Shown here: positions 42,676 to 53,008 of the stretch, in pieces
Layout of the letters: each line of letters starts with the position of its first letter
How positions within the stretch are numbered: the first letter of the stretch is position 1
NCBI RefSeq assembly: GCF_000828715.1
Contig: NZ_AP014583.1
Location: 418,501-482,500 of the forward strand
Length of the DNA: 64,000 nt
Direction: 5' to 3'
DNA from: Winogradskyella sp. PG-2
GTDB lineage: Bacteria > Bacteroidota > Bacteroidia > Flavobacteriales > Flavobacteriaceae
Notes under the pieces: model-generated
Told to the model about the DNA's origin: nothing
Seen by the model: the letters and a program-made list of their open reading frames with translations, nothing else
Databases searched by the model: none
Translations under genes and position numbers: made by a program

Positions 42676-45600
42676 CTATCGTTTCAGGGTAAAATGGGCT
42701 TTAAATTCTTTTTGGTTACCATTAATAGGTTCGTTATAAATAACTGTAAACCAGTAATCACTTGTTGGCATTAAACTACCATTAAATGTTCCATCCCAAC
42801 CCGATCCTGTCGGACTGAGTTGTTTCAGTAATTTTCCATAACGGTCAAATATATAAATTTTTGCACTACTTCCAATACCTTCTATATTCCAAGTATCATG
42901 GTTTCCATCTCCATTTGGTGTAAAGTATAATGGATAATCTATTACTTGTACTTCTACACTGACTAATCCACAACCAATCTTATCGCGTGCTGTGATTATA
43001 CGTATCCCTGAGGATACATTGGTAAACACACCACTATCTTGCCATGGACCATTATCTAAACTGTATTCATAATCACCGATTCCAGTAGCAACTGCTTCTA
43101 TAACGTTATTATCACCAAATAGTTGTGTTACCACTTCTGCTGTTAAACTTGGTGGTGCACTTTCTATCACTTCTGTGCTATCCATATTAACACAACTTGT
43201 AACACTCGATGTACTTATATCTGTAACGATAACACTATATGTTCCACCTTGGGTTGGCGCTAAACTAGATCCTGTTTCTGTTGGAAGGATAGCCCCATTG
43301 TAACTCCATTCAAAACTATAATCCGTTTCTGATAAGCCTGTGTCTAATACTGGACTACTTAATACTTCTGTACCATTGGTATCAATACATAAGATATAAC
43401 TGTCTTCTAAATCAAATTCTGGTAATGGATTTACCTGTAAGGTTAACTCGGCTACTTCAAAACAAATTGATCCATCAACTTGGTTATCAAACACTCCATC
43501 ATTGGTAATATCTACTGGGTCTCCTTGTCCGTCTCCATCTACATCTACAAAATCTATAAAACCATCAGCATTGGTGTCTATAGCATCTGAGATACCGTCT
43601 CCATCGACATCAATCAAATCAAACACCCCATCTGCATCTGCATCATAAGTATCTATAGTGCCATCCCCATCTAAATCTAAGCCTGTTGCCAGACCTGCTA
43701 AATCTAAGTTAATCGAGATCACTGTTAACGTGTTATTATCTACTCTTGCATAAATCACCTGTGGATTTACGATATTCTCGTACAGGTTAGGTAATGGGTT
43801 TACATTTAAATTCGCATCGTCCTCTGTTGCATAATAAGTGACTATATAATTCGCTGGATCTTGACCGTCTAATACTTCTGGGTCGCGAGTTGCTAAATCA
43901 AATTGTACACTGTCATTTGATGGGTTTCCATCAGTCCCCATATTATCATCACACTCCTCATACACAATAGCTTCCATATCTGGATTGGCCTGCGCAGCTT
44001 CATCCACTTGGATATTAAAACGTTGTGTACTAATCGAACAACCTGTTACTGTATTGGTTATCGTTACAAAAATCTCTTGTGGATTTGTAAGATTAGTATA
44101 AGGGCTTACTAAGGCATTCATCTCTGCTTCTGCATCTAATAAACTCTCATGATAGGTCACTACAAACTCCATTGGGTCTTGACCATTTAAGACTTCTGCA
44201 TCCTTAGTTGTTAAATCAAAACTATCGATACCATCAGTATTTAATTCACATTGTATAAAGTCTGTTACTGCTATTACTGCTGGTAGTGGATTTACGATGA
44301 GCGCAAAATCAACTATGGTATAACAGCCTGTAACATCATTGGTTACTCTTACGTAAATCGTTTGTGGTGTTTGTGTATTGGTATAGTTTATTGGATCTAG
44401 TATTGGATTACTACCTGAGTCTGCATCTTCTGGTGTTTCATGATACGTCGGTGTAACTCCAACTTCACCATTTAATAGCAGTATCTCATTTTCTGTTAAG
44501 TCAAAGACTTCTTCCCCATCTCCTGTATTGATATCGTCACATAACACTAAATCTGGTAGTATATCCGTTGGAGTTGGATTAGGTAATACTCTAATGGTCA
44601 TTGTAGTGAAGTCCACACAACCTGTATCTGTATCGGTTACCACTACGTACAAAGTTTGTGGGTTTTGTGGTAAACCTCCTATGGACGTATTTGTATATTG
44701 GGTTGGGTCTGGTATCGCATTCATCTGCGACTGAGCATCTGCATCAGTCTCATAATAATCTACAGACCAACTGGCATTACCTCCTGTGATCTCTGCGTCT
44801 TTTAACGTCAAATCAAAAGTCGTCATCTCATCTCCTGGGGATTCCCCTAAATCATCACAATCCTCTAATGGTGTTGGTTGCACTGCTACTGGTGGTAATT
44901 CTACTTGTAACTCAAACTCTCCTGTATCTTGACAACCTGTTGTTGGATTGAATAACCTCACATAGATAACCTGTGGGTTCATTGTATTGGTATAGTTACC
45001 TACATTAATGATTGCACTATTACCTGCTTCTGCTGCGGCTGCGCTCAAATGATAGGTCAATATAACGTCTGTTGCACTTTGAGTGCCTAAAATCTCTGAT
45101 GCTTTGGTTGTTAAATCAAATTGAGTCATCCCATTAGCATCATCATCACACAACACATAAGGTGCTATATCTGTTGGTACTTCTGGCGATGGAACTACAA
45201 TTAACTCTAACGTATTTAAGGTGAGACTATAACAACCTGTGATGGTGTTCTCTGATCGTACATAAATCATTTGACTGTTCGCCATAATGTTAGTATATAA
45301 GCCTGTGATTGGATTATCACCTAGGTTAGCTTCTTCTTCCGTTTCATGGTAACTAATCACAACATCTAACTCACCATTTATAATTTCTATGGTGCGTTGC
45401 TCTAAATCAAATTCTGCAAAACCATCATTATCATCATCACAAACTTCTATAGGGTCTGGATCTGGTTCTGGTGATGGAATTGGATCTACACGTAAGGTTA
45501 ATGTAATGGTGCTATAACAACCTGTATCATCGTTCTCTGCTCTTACATAAATCGTCTGTGCATTACTCGTATTGGTATATGAACTCCCTATTGGGCTGGT

Positions 45601-48600
45601 TGCTGCGTCTGCATCTGCCTGTGTTTCATAATATGTTAGGGTAATTCCTGTTTGACCATTGAGTATCTCATCTCTGGCGTCGTCTAGCATAAAGGCTTCT
45701 GATTCATCTCCTGGATTGTTAACATCACACTCCTCTAATGGGCTTGGTTGTACTAATACTGGTAATGGATTGACTTTAAGTACTAAACTTGTAACCTTAT
45801 AACAGCCTCCCGCAGTACTACTGTCTTCAACACGTATCCATATTGTTTGGGTGTTTTCTGTATTGGTATAAGCCGTTGGATTGGCTATTGGATTATTAGC
45901 GTCGTTTGCATTTTCTGGCGTCTCGTAATAGCTTACAATATAATCTGTCGCATCTGCACCGTTTAAGACTTCGTCTGCCTTGGTCGTTAAATCAAAACTT
46001 GCAAAGCCATCTGCTGAGATATCATCACACTCCTCTAATGGTGTTGGCTCTATAATCTGTGGGCTTGGTTCTACGATTAATTGTAACTCTACTAGTGTTG
46101 CACAGGCTGTCGCTATCGTTGCACTTTCTACTCTGGCGTATAGCGTCTGCTCATCAACTACAATATTATTGTAATCTACTGTGGTATCTATGGCATCTAC
46201 ATTATTGTCTGCATTGGCGTAAGTCTCATGGTAACTCACGGTGAGTCCTGCTGCACCTCCTGTAATATCATTATCTGCATCTGTTAGCATAAAAACCCCA
46301 AAACCGTCATTGTCTGGATCACAATAGGTCAACGCTGTTGGTATTGGATTAGCGATTGGTGCTTGTTCTACGACTAACTCTAAAGTTGTTGTATCATAAC
46401 AGCCTGTACCTGTATCTTCTACACGTACATAGATGATTTGTCCGTTACTTGTATTGGTATATAATGTTGGTAGTGGACTTGTCTCTGATTGCGCATCTGA
46501 CAAGTTCTCATAGTAACTCACTGCATAACTCGGGTTGTTCCCTGTAATCTCGATGTTCTTTAAACTTAAATCCATCTCTGTGAGTCCGTCTGGTGTAGCA
46601 TCATCACAAACCTCTAAAGCGGTAGGTGCGATTAAGGATGGTAATGGATTAACTACTAAATCAAAGCTAATGTTAGAACTACAATTAGTGAGTGTATTGG
46701 TCAGTACTGCAAATACTTCTTGAGGGTTGCTTATCGTATTTGCATATAATGTAGTAATCTCATTAATTCCTAAATCGGCATCCATCTGATTTCCATAGTA
46801 AGCTACCGTAACATTAACTTGGCCGTTTATTATTTCTGCATCTTTGGTAGTGAGATTAAATAACTCTTGTCCATCACCTGGATTATTCTCGTCACACAAC
46901 TCATAATCACCAATCTCTATAGTTGTTGGTAGTGGGTTAACAATTAATTGTAAGGTTGTCGTAGCATAACAACCTGTAACATCATTTTCTATTCGTGCAT
47001 AGATAACTTGAGATCCTGCTACTATATTACTATAATTGTTTGCTAATGGATTATTACCTGCTATAGCTTCTGCTTCAGTATCATAGTAATTTACCACCAT
47101 TCCTGTTTGTGTTCCTATAACCTCTACATCACGTAAACTTAAATTGAAAGTGGCTAAACCATCATTATCATCATCACAAACTTCTAAAGGTGTCGTTGGA
47201 TTGGCTATTGGGTTTTCTAAAACTTCGAGTGGCAATGCAGTGACATTATAACAACTGGTCATTGTATTCTCTAATCTTACATATACAGTGTCGTTATTTG
47301 CCGTCGTATTGATATAACCATCAAAAATTTCTGCTGTATCCATCTCTGCCCCTGACATATTCTCATGGAACGATACTTCTATTCCTGTTTGTCCATTTAA
47401 TAGCTCCGCTTCTTTAGTACTTAATGGGAAGCCTACAAAACCATCCGTGTCGTCATCACATACTTGTAATGGTGTTACTGATGATACTATTGGTAATGGA
47501 TTGACAATTAAATCAAAACTTGTCGTACCATAACAGTCTGGATGTAAAGGGTCTTCTACTCTTACATAAACAGTCTCAATATTTGGATCTGTATTACTAT
47601 AAAGCGTCGGTAAGGCTCCTTCATTATTATCCGCATCGTCTTGGGTATCATGAAACGATACATTGTAAATCGATGGGTCTTGACCTGCTAGTATATCTGC
47701 TTCTTGGGTCGATAAATCAAATTGCTCTACACCATCGTTACTTACATCATCACAGGTCATCATATTTTCTGGCATATTGCCTATCGCTCGTGTGTTGACT
47801 GTTAATGTGAAATCGACTGACCCTGTAACGTTATAACAATTACTGTCACTTACACTCTCTATTCTTACATAGATATCTTGCGAATTACTCGTATTGGTAT
47901 ACAAATCTGGTAAGGCTCCTACACCCATCTCTGCATCTACAATACTCGTGTGATAAGTCACCGTGAAATCAGTCGGACTTTGACTACCTAATATCGTAGC
48001 AGTCTGTAAACCTAAATCAAAATCCCCAAAACCATCATTACTAAAATCATCACAAACCATTAAATTATTTACAACGTTAATCGTTGGTTGTATTGAAAAA
48101 CCTAATGTTACTGTACTTGTTGAAAAACAACTTGTTCCATTGGCCACAACTCTTACATATAAAATTTCTCCATCAGTACCAGAATAAGAATTTGTAACAG
48201 TTACGGCTGCATTACCATTTTCAGCATCTGGTTGATTATTATGGAAAGAAACTGTATAATCCATTGTATCTAATGGATTTAAAATATCAGCAACTGCAGC
48301 GTCTAAATCAAAATTAGCTATGGTTGTAGCACTACACTCTGTTAATGCTATATCATTTAAAATGAAATCGTCAGCTATTGTAATAACGACTTCGTCTTCA
48401 GAAGTACAAGGATCACCAAATACCGCATCACTACCATCAGCAATTAAGGTATAAGTACCAGATTCTGTTACGGTAAGCGTAGAACTTGTCTCACCTGGTA
48501 TAGTAACTCCGTCTTTTTGCCATTCAAAAGTATTAAAAGCTCCATTGAAAGAAGGATTAATCGTATAATCGGCACTGTTACATAATTCTTGATCATCCCC

Positions 48601-49797
48601 TAAATCAACTTGACAAATGATATCACAATTTGTTGTGGCATTAGAATTAGGATCTGGGTTTAAAACTAAATTAATAAAACCAGCAGATGTACTATAATTA
48701 GTTATTAATAAAACATAATAAGAATTAGCAGGTGCATTAGGTATATCTATCTGTTCTGTAGCAGCTGCAGAGAAACTACAATCTACTTGAGTACTAGCAT
48801 TTAAATCATCTGCCCCACATTCTGGCTGAGCAAATGGTCCCCATATAATAAAATCTACATCATTTCCACCTCCAGTACCGTTAGGTCCTGAAGTCTGAGT
48901 TAAAGTAAAACTTAAATCACCTGCTTCATCACCTGTCTGTAAGAAATACCATCTTGGTCTAGGCTGAGATCCTAAACATCCATAATCGATACCTGCTTCA
49001 GCAGCTCCAGTCCCAACTGGAGAAGGTACATCACTAATACCATCACATATTGGTAAAGCACCAGCACAGGTATCATTATCTAAAACATTAACTTGAATTG
49101 AACTATCTGTACCTGAACAACCCAAAGGATTCGTATCGGTAACTGTAAGCGTCAATGTATAACTACCTGGATTGGGATAAGCATAGTTTACTGATTCCCC
49201 TGTAAGCATATCGCCATTACCAAAATCCCATGTGTAAGTTGCTCCAGTTCCATCTCCTGAAAAAGTAGCACTCCCATCAAAAGTAATTTGTTCACCTGGA
49301 TCTACTTCAATAATTCCTGAAGCAGCAGGAGGGTTTGTACTATCTATTGAAGCAGTAATTGTTTGACAAGGAGTAAAACATAAAATATCTGCTGCCCAAC
49401 CCGCTGATGTACCAGAATCATTAGATATAAATTCAATAGTAAGACAACCCGATGTATTAGCAGCTGTAGCAGATATTAGACCTGGATCCGTAGTTGGACC
49501 AAAATAACTACCTATTAAGTTAGCCGATGTATCATCACCATCATAAATGTTCATGGTATCCACATTAAGGCCTTGTTGAGTATCAAAAAGTGTAAAATCT
49601 AAAGCAACAAAATCCCCAGGAACATCTGAACATATAGTAGTTACAAAATTTTCATCTAGACTATAGTTTCCGAATTCCCCTCCAGAATCATAAAATACAT
49701 CAGTACATTGGCTAAACGTACCATTTTGCATCAATATATCTTGAGAGAAAACTATACCTGAAGTTAAGAATATGAATAGGAGTAAAATATTTTTCAT
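42676..49797 (-). CDS. Giant T9SS-secreted repeat protein (type B sorting domain)
   Basis: A 2373-residue protein. Signal peptide 1-18 (ending V-F-S-Q), a CUB-like region (about 25-140), a PKD domain (about 155-240, T-Y-T-W-D-F-G-N-G-D), then a domain with D-N-D-T-C-A-G-A. From about 475 to 2125 are some 16 repeats of about 95 residues, each with C-D-D, F-D-L, Y-T-N, I-Y-V-R and T-G-C-Y marks. The last repeat carries a D-rich insert. The end (about 2285-2373; F-T-P-N-G-D-G, F-D-R-Y-G-K-L, G-W-D-G-T-F-N-G) is the gliding-motility/T9SS type B signal that sends the protein to the surface. Adhesion or matrix function is inferred. Confidence 0.92.
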   Translation of the reverse strand: MKNILLLFIFLTSGIVFSQDILMQNGTFSQCTDVFYDSGGEFGNYSLDENFVTTICSDVPGDFVALDFTLFDTQQGLNVDTMNIYDGDDTSANLIGSYFGPTTDPGLISATAANTSGCLTIEFISNDSGTSAGWAADILCFTPCQTITASIDSTNPPAASGIIEVDPGEQITFDGSATFSGDGTGATYTWDFGNGDMLTGESVNYAYPNPGSYTLTLTVTDTNPLGCSGTDSSIQVNVLDNDTCAGALPICDGISDVPSPVGTGAAEAGIDYGCLGSQPRPRWYFLQTGDEAGDLSFTLTQTSGPNGTGGGNDVDFIIWGPFAQPECGADDLNASTQVDCSFSAAATEQIDIPNAPANSYYVLLITNYSTSAGFINLVLNPDPNSNATTNCDIICQVDLGDDQELCNSADYTINPSFNGAFNTFEWQKDGVTIPGETSSTLTVTESGTYTLIADGSDAVFGDPCTSEDEVVITIADDFILNDIALTECSATTIANFDLDAAVADILNPLDTMDYTVSFHNNQPDAENGNAAVTVTNSYSGTDGEILYVRVVANGTSCFSTSTVTLGFSIQPTINVVNNLMVCDDFSNDGFGDFDLGLQTATILGSQSPTDFTVTYHTSIVDAEMGVGALPDLYTNTSNSQDIYVRIESVSDSNCYNVTGSVDFTLTVNTRAIGNMPENMMTCDDVSNDGVEQFDLSTQEADILAGQDPSIYNVSFHDTQDDADNNEGALPTLYSNTDPNIETVYVRVEDPLHPDCYGTTSFDLIVNPLPIVSSVTPLQVCDDDTDGFVGFPLSTKEAELLNGQTGIEVSFHENMSGAEMDTAEIFDGYINTTANNDTVYVRLENTMTSCYNVTALPLEVLENPIANPTTPLEVCDDDNDGLATFNLSLRDVEVIGTQTGMVVNYYDTEAEAIAGNNPLANNYSNIVAGSQVIYARIENDVTGCYATTTLQLIVNPLPTTIEIGDYELCDENNPGDGQELFNLTTKDAEIINGQVNVTVAYYGNQMDADLGINEITTLYANTISNPQEVFAVLTNTLTNCSSNISFDLVVNPLPSLIAPTALEVCDDATPDGLTEMDLSLKNIEITGNNPSYAVSYYENLSDAQSETSPLPTLYTNTSNGQIIYVRVEDTGTGCYDTTTLELVVEQAPIANPIPTALTYCDPDNDGFGVFMLTDADNDITGGAAGLTVSYHETYANADNNVDAIDTTVDYNNIVVDEQTLYARVESATIATACATLVELQLIVEPSPQIIEPTPLEECDDISADGFASFDLTTKADEVLNGADATDYIVSYYETPENANDANNPIANPTAYTNTENTQTIWIRVEDSSTAGGCYKVTSLVLKVNPLPVLVQPSPLEECDVNNPGDESEAFMLDDARDEILNGQTGITLTYYETQADADAATSPIGSSYTNTSNAQTIYVRAENDDTGCYSTITLTLRVDPIPSPEPDPDPIEVCDDDNDGFAEFDLEQRTIEIINGELDVVISYHETEEEANLGDNPITGLYTNIMANSQMIYVRSENTITGCYSLTLNTLELIVVPSPEVPTDIAPYVLCDDDANGMTQFDLTTKASEILGTQSATDVILTYHLSAAAAEAGNSAIINVGNYTNTMNPQVIYVRLFNPTTGCQDTGEFELQVELPPVAVQPTPLEDCDDLGESPGDEMTTFDLTLKDAEITGGNASWSVDYYETDADAQSQMNAIPDPTQYTNTSIGGLPQNPQTLYVVVTDTDTGCVDFTTMTIRVLPNPTPTDILPDLVLCDDINTGDGEEVFDLTENEILLLNGEVGVTPTYHETPEDADSGSNPILDPINYTNTQTPQTIYVRVTNDVTGCYTIVDFALIVNPLPAVIAVTDFIQCELNTDGIDSFDLTTKDAEVLNGQDPMEFVVTYHESLLDAEAEMNALVSPYTNLTNPQEIFVTITNTVTGCSISTQRFNIQVDEAAQANPDMEAIVYEECDDNMGTDGNPSNDSVQFDLATRDPEVLDGQDPANYIVTYYATEDDANLNVNPLPNLYENIVNPQVIYARVDNNTLTVISINLDLAGLATGLDLDGDGTIDTYDADADGVFDLIDVDGDGISDAIDTNADGFIDFVDVDGDGQGDPVDITNDGVFDNQVDGSICFEVAELTLQVNPLPEFDLEDSYILCIDTNGTEVLSSPVLDTGLSETDYSFEWSYNGAILPTETGSSLAPTQGGTYSVIVTDISTSSVTSCVNMDSTEVIESAPPSLTAEVVTQLFGDNNVIEAVATGIGDYEYSLDNGPWQDSGVFTNVSSGIRIITARDKIGCGLVSVEVQVIDYPLYFTPNGDGNHDTWNIEGIGSSAKIYIFDRYGKLLKQLSPTGSGWDGTFNGSLMPTSDYWFTVIYNEPINGNQKEFKAHFTLKR
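43420..48375 (-). repeat. About 16 tandem protein repeats of about 95 residues in the giant T9SS protein
   Basis: Repeats begin near C-D-D-x-x-x-D-G-x-x-x-F-D-L, pass through T-Y-H-E-T or Y-Y-E-T and Y-T-N-T, and end T-G-C-Y-x-x-x-x-L-x-L-x-V-N-P-L-P. They are diverged at the protein level, not near-identical DNA copies. I counted 16 by eye; the boundaries are approximate. Confidence 0.75.
43470..43735 (-). other. Aspartate-rich calcium-binding-type insert within the last repeat
   Basis: About 85 residues with periodic D-x-D-G-x-x-D motifs (for example D-L-D-G-D-G-T-I-D, D-V-D-G-D-G-I-S-D) as in thrombospondin type-3 or dockerin-like calcium loops. They split the last of the 95-residue repeats between N-N-T and I-C-F-E. 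Confidence 0.7.
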
Positions 49798-49819
49798 TAT
49801 ACTGTTTTATCAGTTAATA

Positions 49820-50293
49820 TTAATTTTTAAGATTTTTTCTATACTGAGAAGTAATCTGAATAAAATAATTTGTATTGTCTATGCGATATAAATAAGTTCC
49901 ATTTGCAAAAAAGTCTAATTTATATTTTAATGGATTAAAATTTGAAAGATCAATTTTAGTATCTCTTGTCAAATCCTCATTGTATGTATTTTGTAATGGC
50001 ACTTGAGAAAGTAGCTTACATTTTTTCTGAGTTTTGACATTAGAATCTTCATAAATAAGAATTCTATTTCTTAGCAAATGCTTTATATCTTTTAAATACT
50101 CTTTTTGGTTGTATACAATTTCTTTTGCGCTAGATTGATAAACTTCATCTATCATTAGTTTCTCCTTTTCTGTTAATGGTGCATCAACATTTTCAGGAAA
50201 ATGAATTGAACTTCTAATCGCTCCATTATTATTCTGGCTATACACGCTAAAAGTAAAAAGGAAAAATGTAAAGAGTATTAGTATTTTTTTCAT
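49820..50293 (-). CDS. Small secreted protein co-transcribed with the giant T9SS protein
   Basis: A 157-residue protein with a signal peptide (1-19, ending S-V-Y-S-Q). The mature part is charged and helical in the middle (L-T-E-K-E-K-L-M-I-D-E-V-Y) and ends in a strand-rich segment with a basic tail. I do not recognise a family. It lies 22 bases upstream of the giant gene on the same strand, which suggests shared expression and perhaps shared export or assembly. Confidence 0.65.
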   Translation of the reverse strand: MKKILILFTFFLFTFSVYSQNNNGAIRSSIHFPENVDAPLTEKEKLMIDEVYQSSAKEIVYNQKEYLKDIKHLLRNRILIYEDSNVKTQKKCKLLSQVPLQNTYNEDLTRDTKIDLSNFNPLKYKLDFFANGTYLYRIDNTNYFIQITSQYRKNLKN

Positions 50294-50444
50294 GTTTATA
50301 GAGGTATTTTTAAAGTTTCGAAAATTAAGAAAATTTTAAAGAAACAGTTGTTAGTTTATCAAGGTAATTGGCATTTTAACGGTTTTAACTATATAACAGC
50401 TGTAATATTAAAACTCCTACCTTCTAGATGCTGTTTTTATTGTT

Positions 50445-50452
50445 TATCTTTG
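50445..50452 (+). promoter_or_regulatory. -7 element upstream of folE
   Basis: TATCTTTG fits TAnnTTTG, 37 bases before the ATG of folE. A clear -33 element was not seen. Confidence 0.45.
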
Positions 50453-50489
50453 CGACTTGCTTTTAAAAATTTATAAATAAGATTTTACA

Positions 50490-51167
50490 ATGAAAATCGA
50501 TAGTGATTTTAATGATTTTGATGCTTTAGGTGATGACCATATAGGTACATCTAGCGAAACACCGTTACGAAAAGATGCTTTTAATTTATCTAGTTCAGAG
50601 AAAATAGAAATTATTAAAGGTGATGTTAAGCATATTATGGAAACTTTAGGCCTTGATTTAAATGACGATAGTCTAAGTGGAACCCCAAACCGAGTTGCCA
50701 AGATGTTTGTTAACGAAATTTTTGGAGGCTTAGATCCTGATAAGAAACCAAAGGCTTCTACATTTGACAATAAATATAAATATGGTGAAATGTTAGTAGA
50801 AAAAAACATTACCCTTTATTCTACTTGTGAGCACCACTTATTACCAATAGTAGGTAGAGCACACGTTGCTTATATTTCTAATGGGACAGTAGTTGGCTTA
50901 TCTAAAATGAATCGTATCGTTGATTATTACGCAAAGCGACCTCAAGTGCAAGAACGCTTAACGATTCAAATTGTAAAAGAACTTCAAACTGTTTTAAATA
51001 CTGAAGATGTAGCATGCGTTATAGACGCTAAACATCTATGTGTTAATTCTAGAGGTATTAGAGATATTGAAAGTAGCACTGTAACATCAGAATTTGGTGG
51101 GAAATTTAAAGAAAATGAAACACGCAGAGAGTTTTTAGACTACATTCAATTAGACACAAAGTTTTAG
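50490..51167 (+). CDS. folE: GTP cyclohydrolase I (FolE type 1)
   Basis: A 225-residue enzyme. Zinc ligands are C-E-H-H (about 111-114) and a later Cys in K-H-L-C-V (about 180). G-R-A-H-V-A-Y and S-R-G-I-R-D-I-E-S-S are present. It converts GTP to dihydroneopterin triphosphate, first step toward folate. About 40 acidic N-terminal residues before the core are typical for Bacteroidota. It is likely an independent gene with its own promoter, 59 bases before cysS. Confidence 0.95.
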   Translation: MKIDSDFNDFDALGDDHIGTSSETPLRKDAFNLSSSEKIEIIKGDVKHIMETLGLDLNDDSLSGTPNRVAKMFVNEIFGGLDPDKKPKASTFDNKYKYGEMLVEKNITLYSTCEHHLLPIVGRAHVAYISNGTVVGLSKMNRIVDYYAKRPQVQERLTIQIVKELQTVLNTEDVACVIDAKHLCVNSRGIRDIESSTVTSEFGGKFKENETRREFLDYIQLDTKF

Positions 51168-51225
51168 CTTGTTTTCTCTAAGCTAGTTTTTTAGTTTTGC
51201 TTATACATTTTTTCAAATTTGCATC

Positions 51226-52707
51226 ATGCCATTATACGATATCAATCACATAAAAATATATAATACGCTTTCTGGTGAGAAAGAAGTATTTAAACCTATA
51301 ACCGCTGGTCATATTGGTATGTATGTATGTGGCCCTACAGTGTACAGCAACGTGCATTTAGGTAACGTAAGAACTTTTATGTCTTTTGATATGATCTTTC
51401 GTTATTTTAAACATTTAGGTTATAAAGTAAGGTATGTAAGAAATATTACAGATGCTGGTCATTTAGAAAATGATGGTGATATTGGTGAAGATAAAATTAC
51501 AAAAAAAGCAAGGTTAGAGGCTATTGAGCCCATGGAAATTGTACAACGTTATACTGTAGATTTTCATAATGTTTTAAATACTTTTAATTTTTTACCACCT
51601 AGTATTGAACCAACAGCAACTGGTCATATTATTGAGCAAATAGAATTAATTCAATCTATAATAGACAATGGTTTTGCATATGTTGTTAACGGATCAGTCT
51701 ATTTTGATGTCCATAAGTATAATGAGTCTAATGAATATGGAATTTTAAGTAAGCGTAAACTAGAGGACTTAATTCATAATACAAGAGCACTTGATGGACA
51801 AAGTGATAAAAAAAATCCTCAAGATTTTGCGCTTTGGAAAAAAGCAGAACCAACTCACATTATGCGATGGCCATCGCCTTGGAGTGATGGATTTCCAGGT
51901 TGGCACCTAGAATGTACAGCAATGAGCACTAAATATCTTGGTGACTTTTTTGATATTCATGGTGGTGGAATGGACTTAAAATTTCCTCATCACGAATGTG
52001 AAATTGCACAAAACCAAGCAGCAAAAGGACAAGACCCAGTTAAATATTGGCTGCACGCTAATATGCTAGAGCTTAATGGAGCTCGTATGAGTAAATCTAC
52101 TGGTAATTATATTAATCCTGCTGAATTACTTTCAGGCGATAATGATAAAATGTCTAAAGGGTATAATCCAAGTGTCATTCGTTTTTTTATGATGCAAGCC
52201 TCTTATAAAAGTGTTTTAGATTTGACAGATGACGGCCTACTAGCTGCAGAAAAAGGTTTCAATAGATTAATGGATGCTATTAGTTTAATTGACAATTTAA
52301 AAACAAATTCTACATCAACGTTTAATGTTTCAGAATGGAAACTAAAATGTTATGATGCTATGAATGATGATTTTAATACTCCTATTTTAATTGCTAATCT
52401 ATTTGATGCTGTAAAGTTTATCAATCAGATAAAAGATGGAAGTGCAACTGTGACTGGTGATGATTTAGAAATATTAAAGCACACTATTGAAATTTTTACA
52501 TTTGAAATTTTAGGCTTAATTAATGTTTCTAAAGAAAGTAAAGGAAGTGATAAACTTGCTGGTGTTGTTGACATTTTAATCAATATGAGGAAAGAAGCAA
52601 GGCTAAATAAGGACTTTGCTTTATCTGATAAAATTAGAAATGAATTAGCTGAAGCTGGCATTCAGTTAAATGATAGCAGAGAAGGCACAACTTTTACGAC
52701 TAATTAA
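51226..52707 (+). CDS. cysS: Cysteinyl-tRNA synthetase
   Basis: A 493-residue class I synthetase. The first zinc ligand is C-G-P-T-V-Y, the HIGH-type motif is S-N-V-H-L-G-N (about 41-47), further ligands are in W-H-L-E-C and H-H-E-C-E, and the KMSKS motif is R-M-S-K-S-T-G-N (about 287-294). It charges tRNA-Cys. The upstream sequence CAAATTTG near 51214 is one base off the -7 consensus. yidD follows after 2 bases. Confidence 0.96.
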   Translation: MPLYDINHIKIYNTLSGEKEVFKPITAGHIGMYVCGPTVYSNVHLGNVRTFMSFDMIFRYFKHLGYKVRYVRNITDAGHLENDGDIGEDKITKKARLEAIEPMEIVQRYTVDFHNVLNTFNFLPPSIEPTATGHIIEQIELIQSIIDNGFAYVVNGSVYFDVHKYNESNEYGILSKRKLEDLIHNTRALDGQSDKKNPQDFALWKKAEPTHIMRWPSPWSDGFPGWHLECTAMSTKYLGDFFDIHGGGMDLKFPHHECEIAQNQAAKGQDPVKYWLHANMLELNGARMSKSTGNYINPAELLSGDNDKMSKGYNPSVIRFFMMQASYKSVLDLTDDGLLAAEKGFNRLMDAISLIDNLKTNSTSTFNVSEWKLKCYDAMNDDFNTPILIANLFDAVKFINQIKDGSATVTGDDLEILKHTIEIFTFEILGLINVSKESKGSDKLAGVVDILINMRKEARLNKDFALSDKIRNELAEAGIQLNDSREGTTFTTN

Positions 52708-52709
52708 TA

Positions 52710-52943
52710 GTGAAAAAGATTCTTACATACCCTTTTTTATTTCTAATTAAGATATATCAAACTTTAATTTCTCCAATAACACCTGCAACATGTAGATATC
52801 AACCTACATGTTCGCATTATGCAAAAGAAGCGCTTGAAGTACATGGCTTTTTTAAAGGTAGTAAGTTAGCTATAAAGCGTATTTTTAGTTGTCATCCTTG
52901 GGGAGGAAAAGGTTTTGATCCGGTTCCGCCAAAAGACCATTAA
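52710..52943 (+). CDS. yidD: Membrane protein insertion efficiency factor YidD
   Basis: A 77-residue protein from GTG, with a hydrophobic N-terminus and the conserved block [14 protein letters not shown] (about 24-37) and [13 protein letters not shown]. It helps the YidC insertase. It starts 2 bases after cysS, so it is translated from the same mRNA, and lgt follows in 65 bases. Confidence 0.95.
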   Translation: MKKILTYPFLFLIKIYQTLISPITPATCRYQPTCSHYAKEALEVHGFFKGSKLAIKRIFSCHPWGGKGFDPVPPKDH

Positions 52944-53008
52944 TATTCCGTTAATCTCGTTTTCAATCCTTTTCAAAATATTATATTTACAACATAAAGT
53001 AAACACCT

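Noticed and set aside
42676..49797. Repeat array in the giant gene as a CRISPR or satellite DNA
   Set aside because: Repeats are about 285 bases, diverged at DNA level and in one open frame; they are protein repeats.
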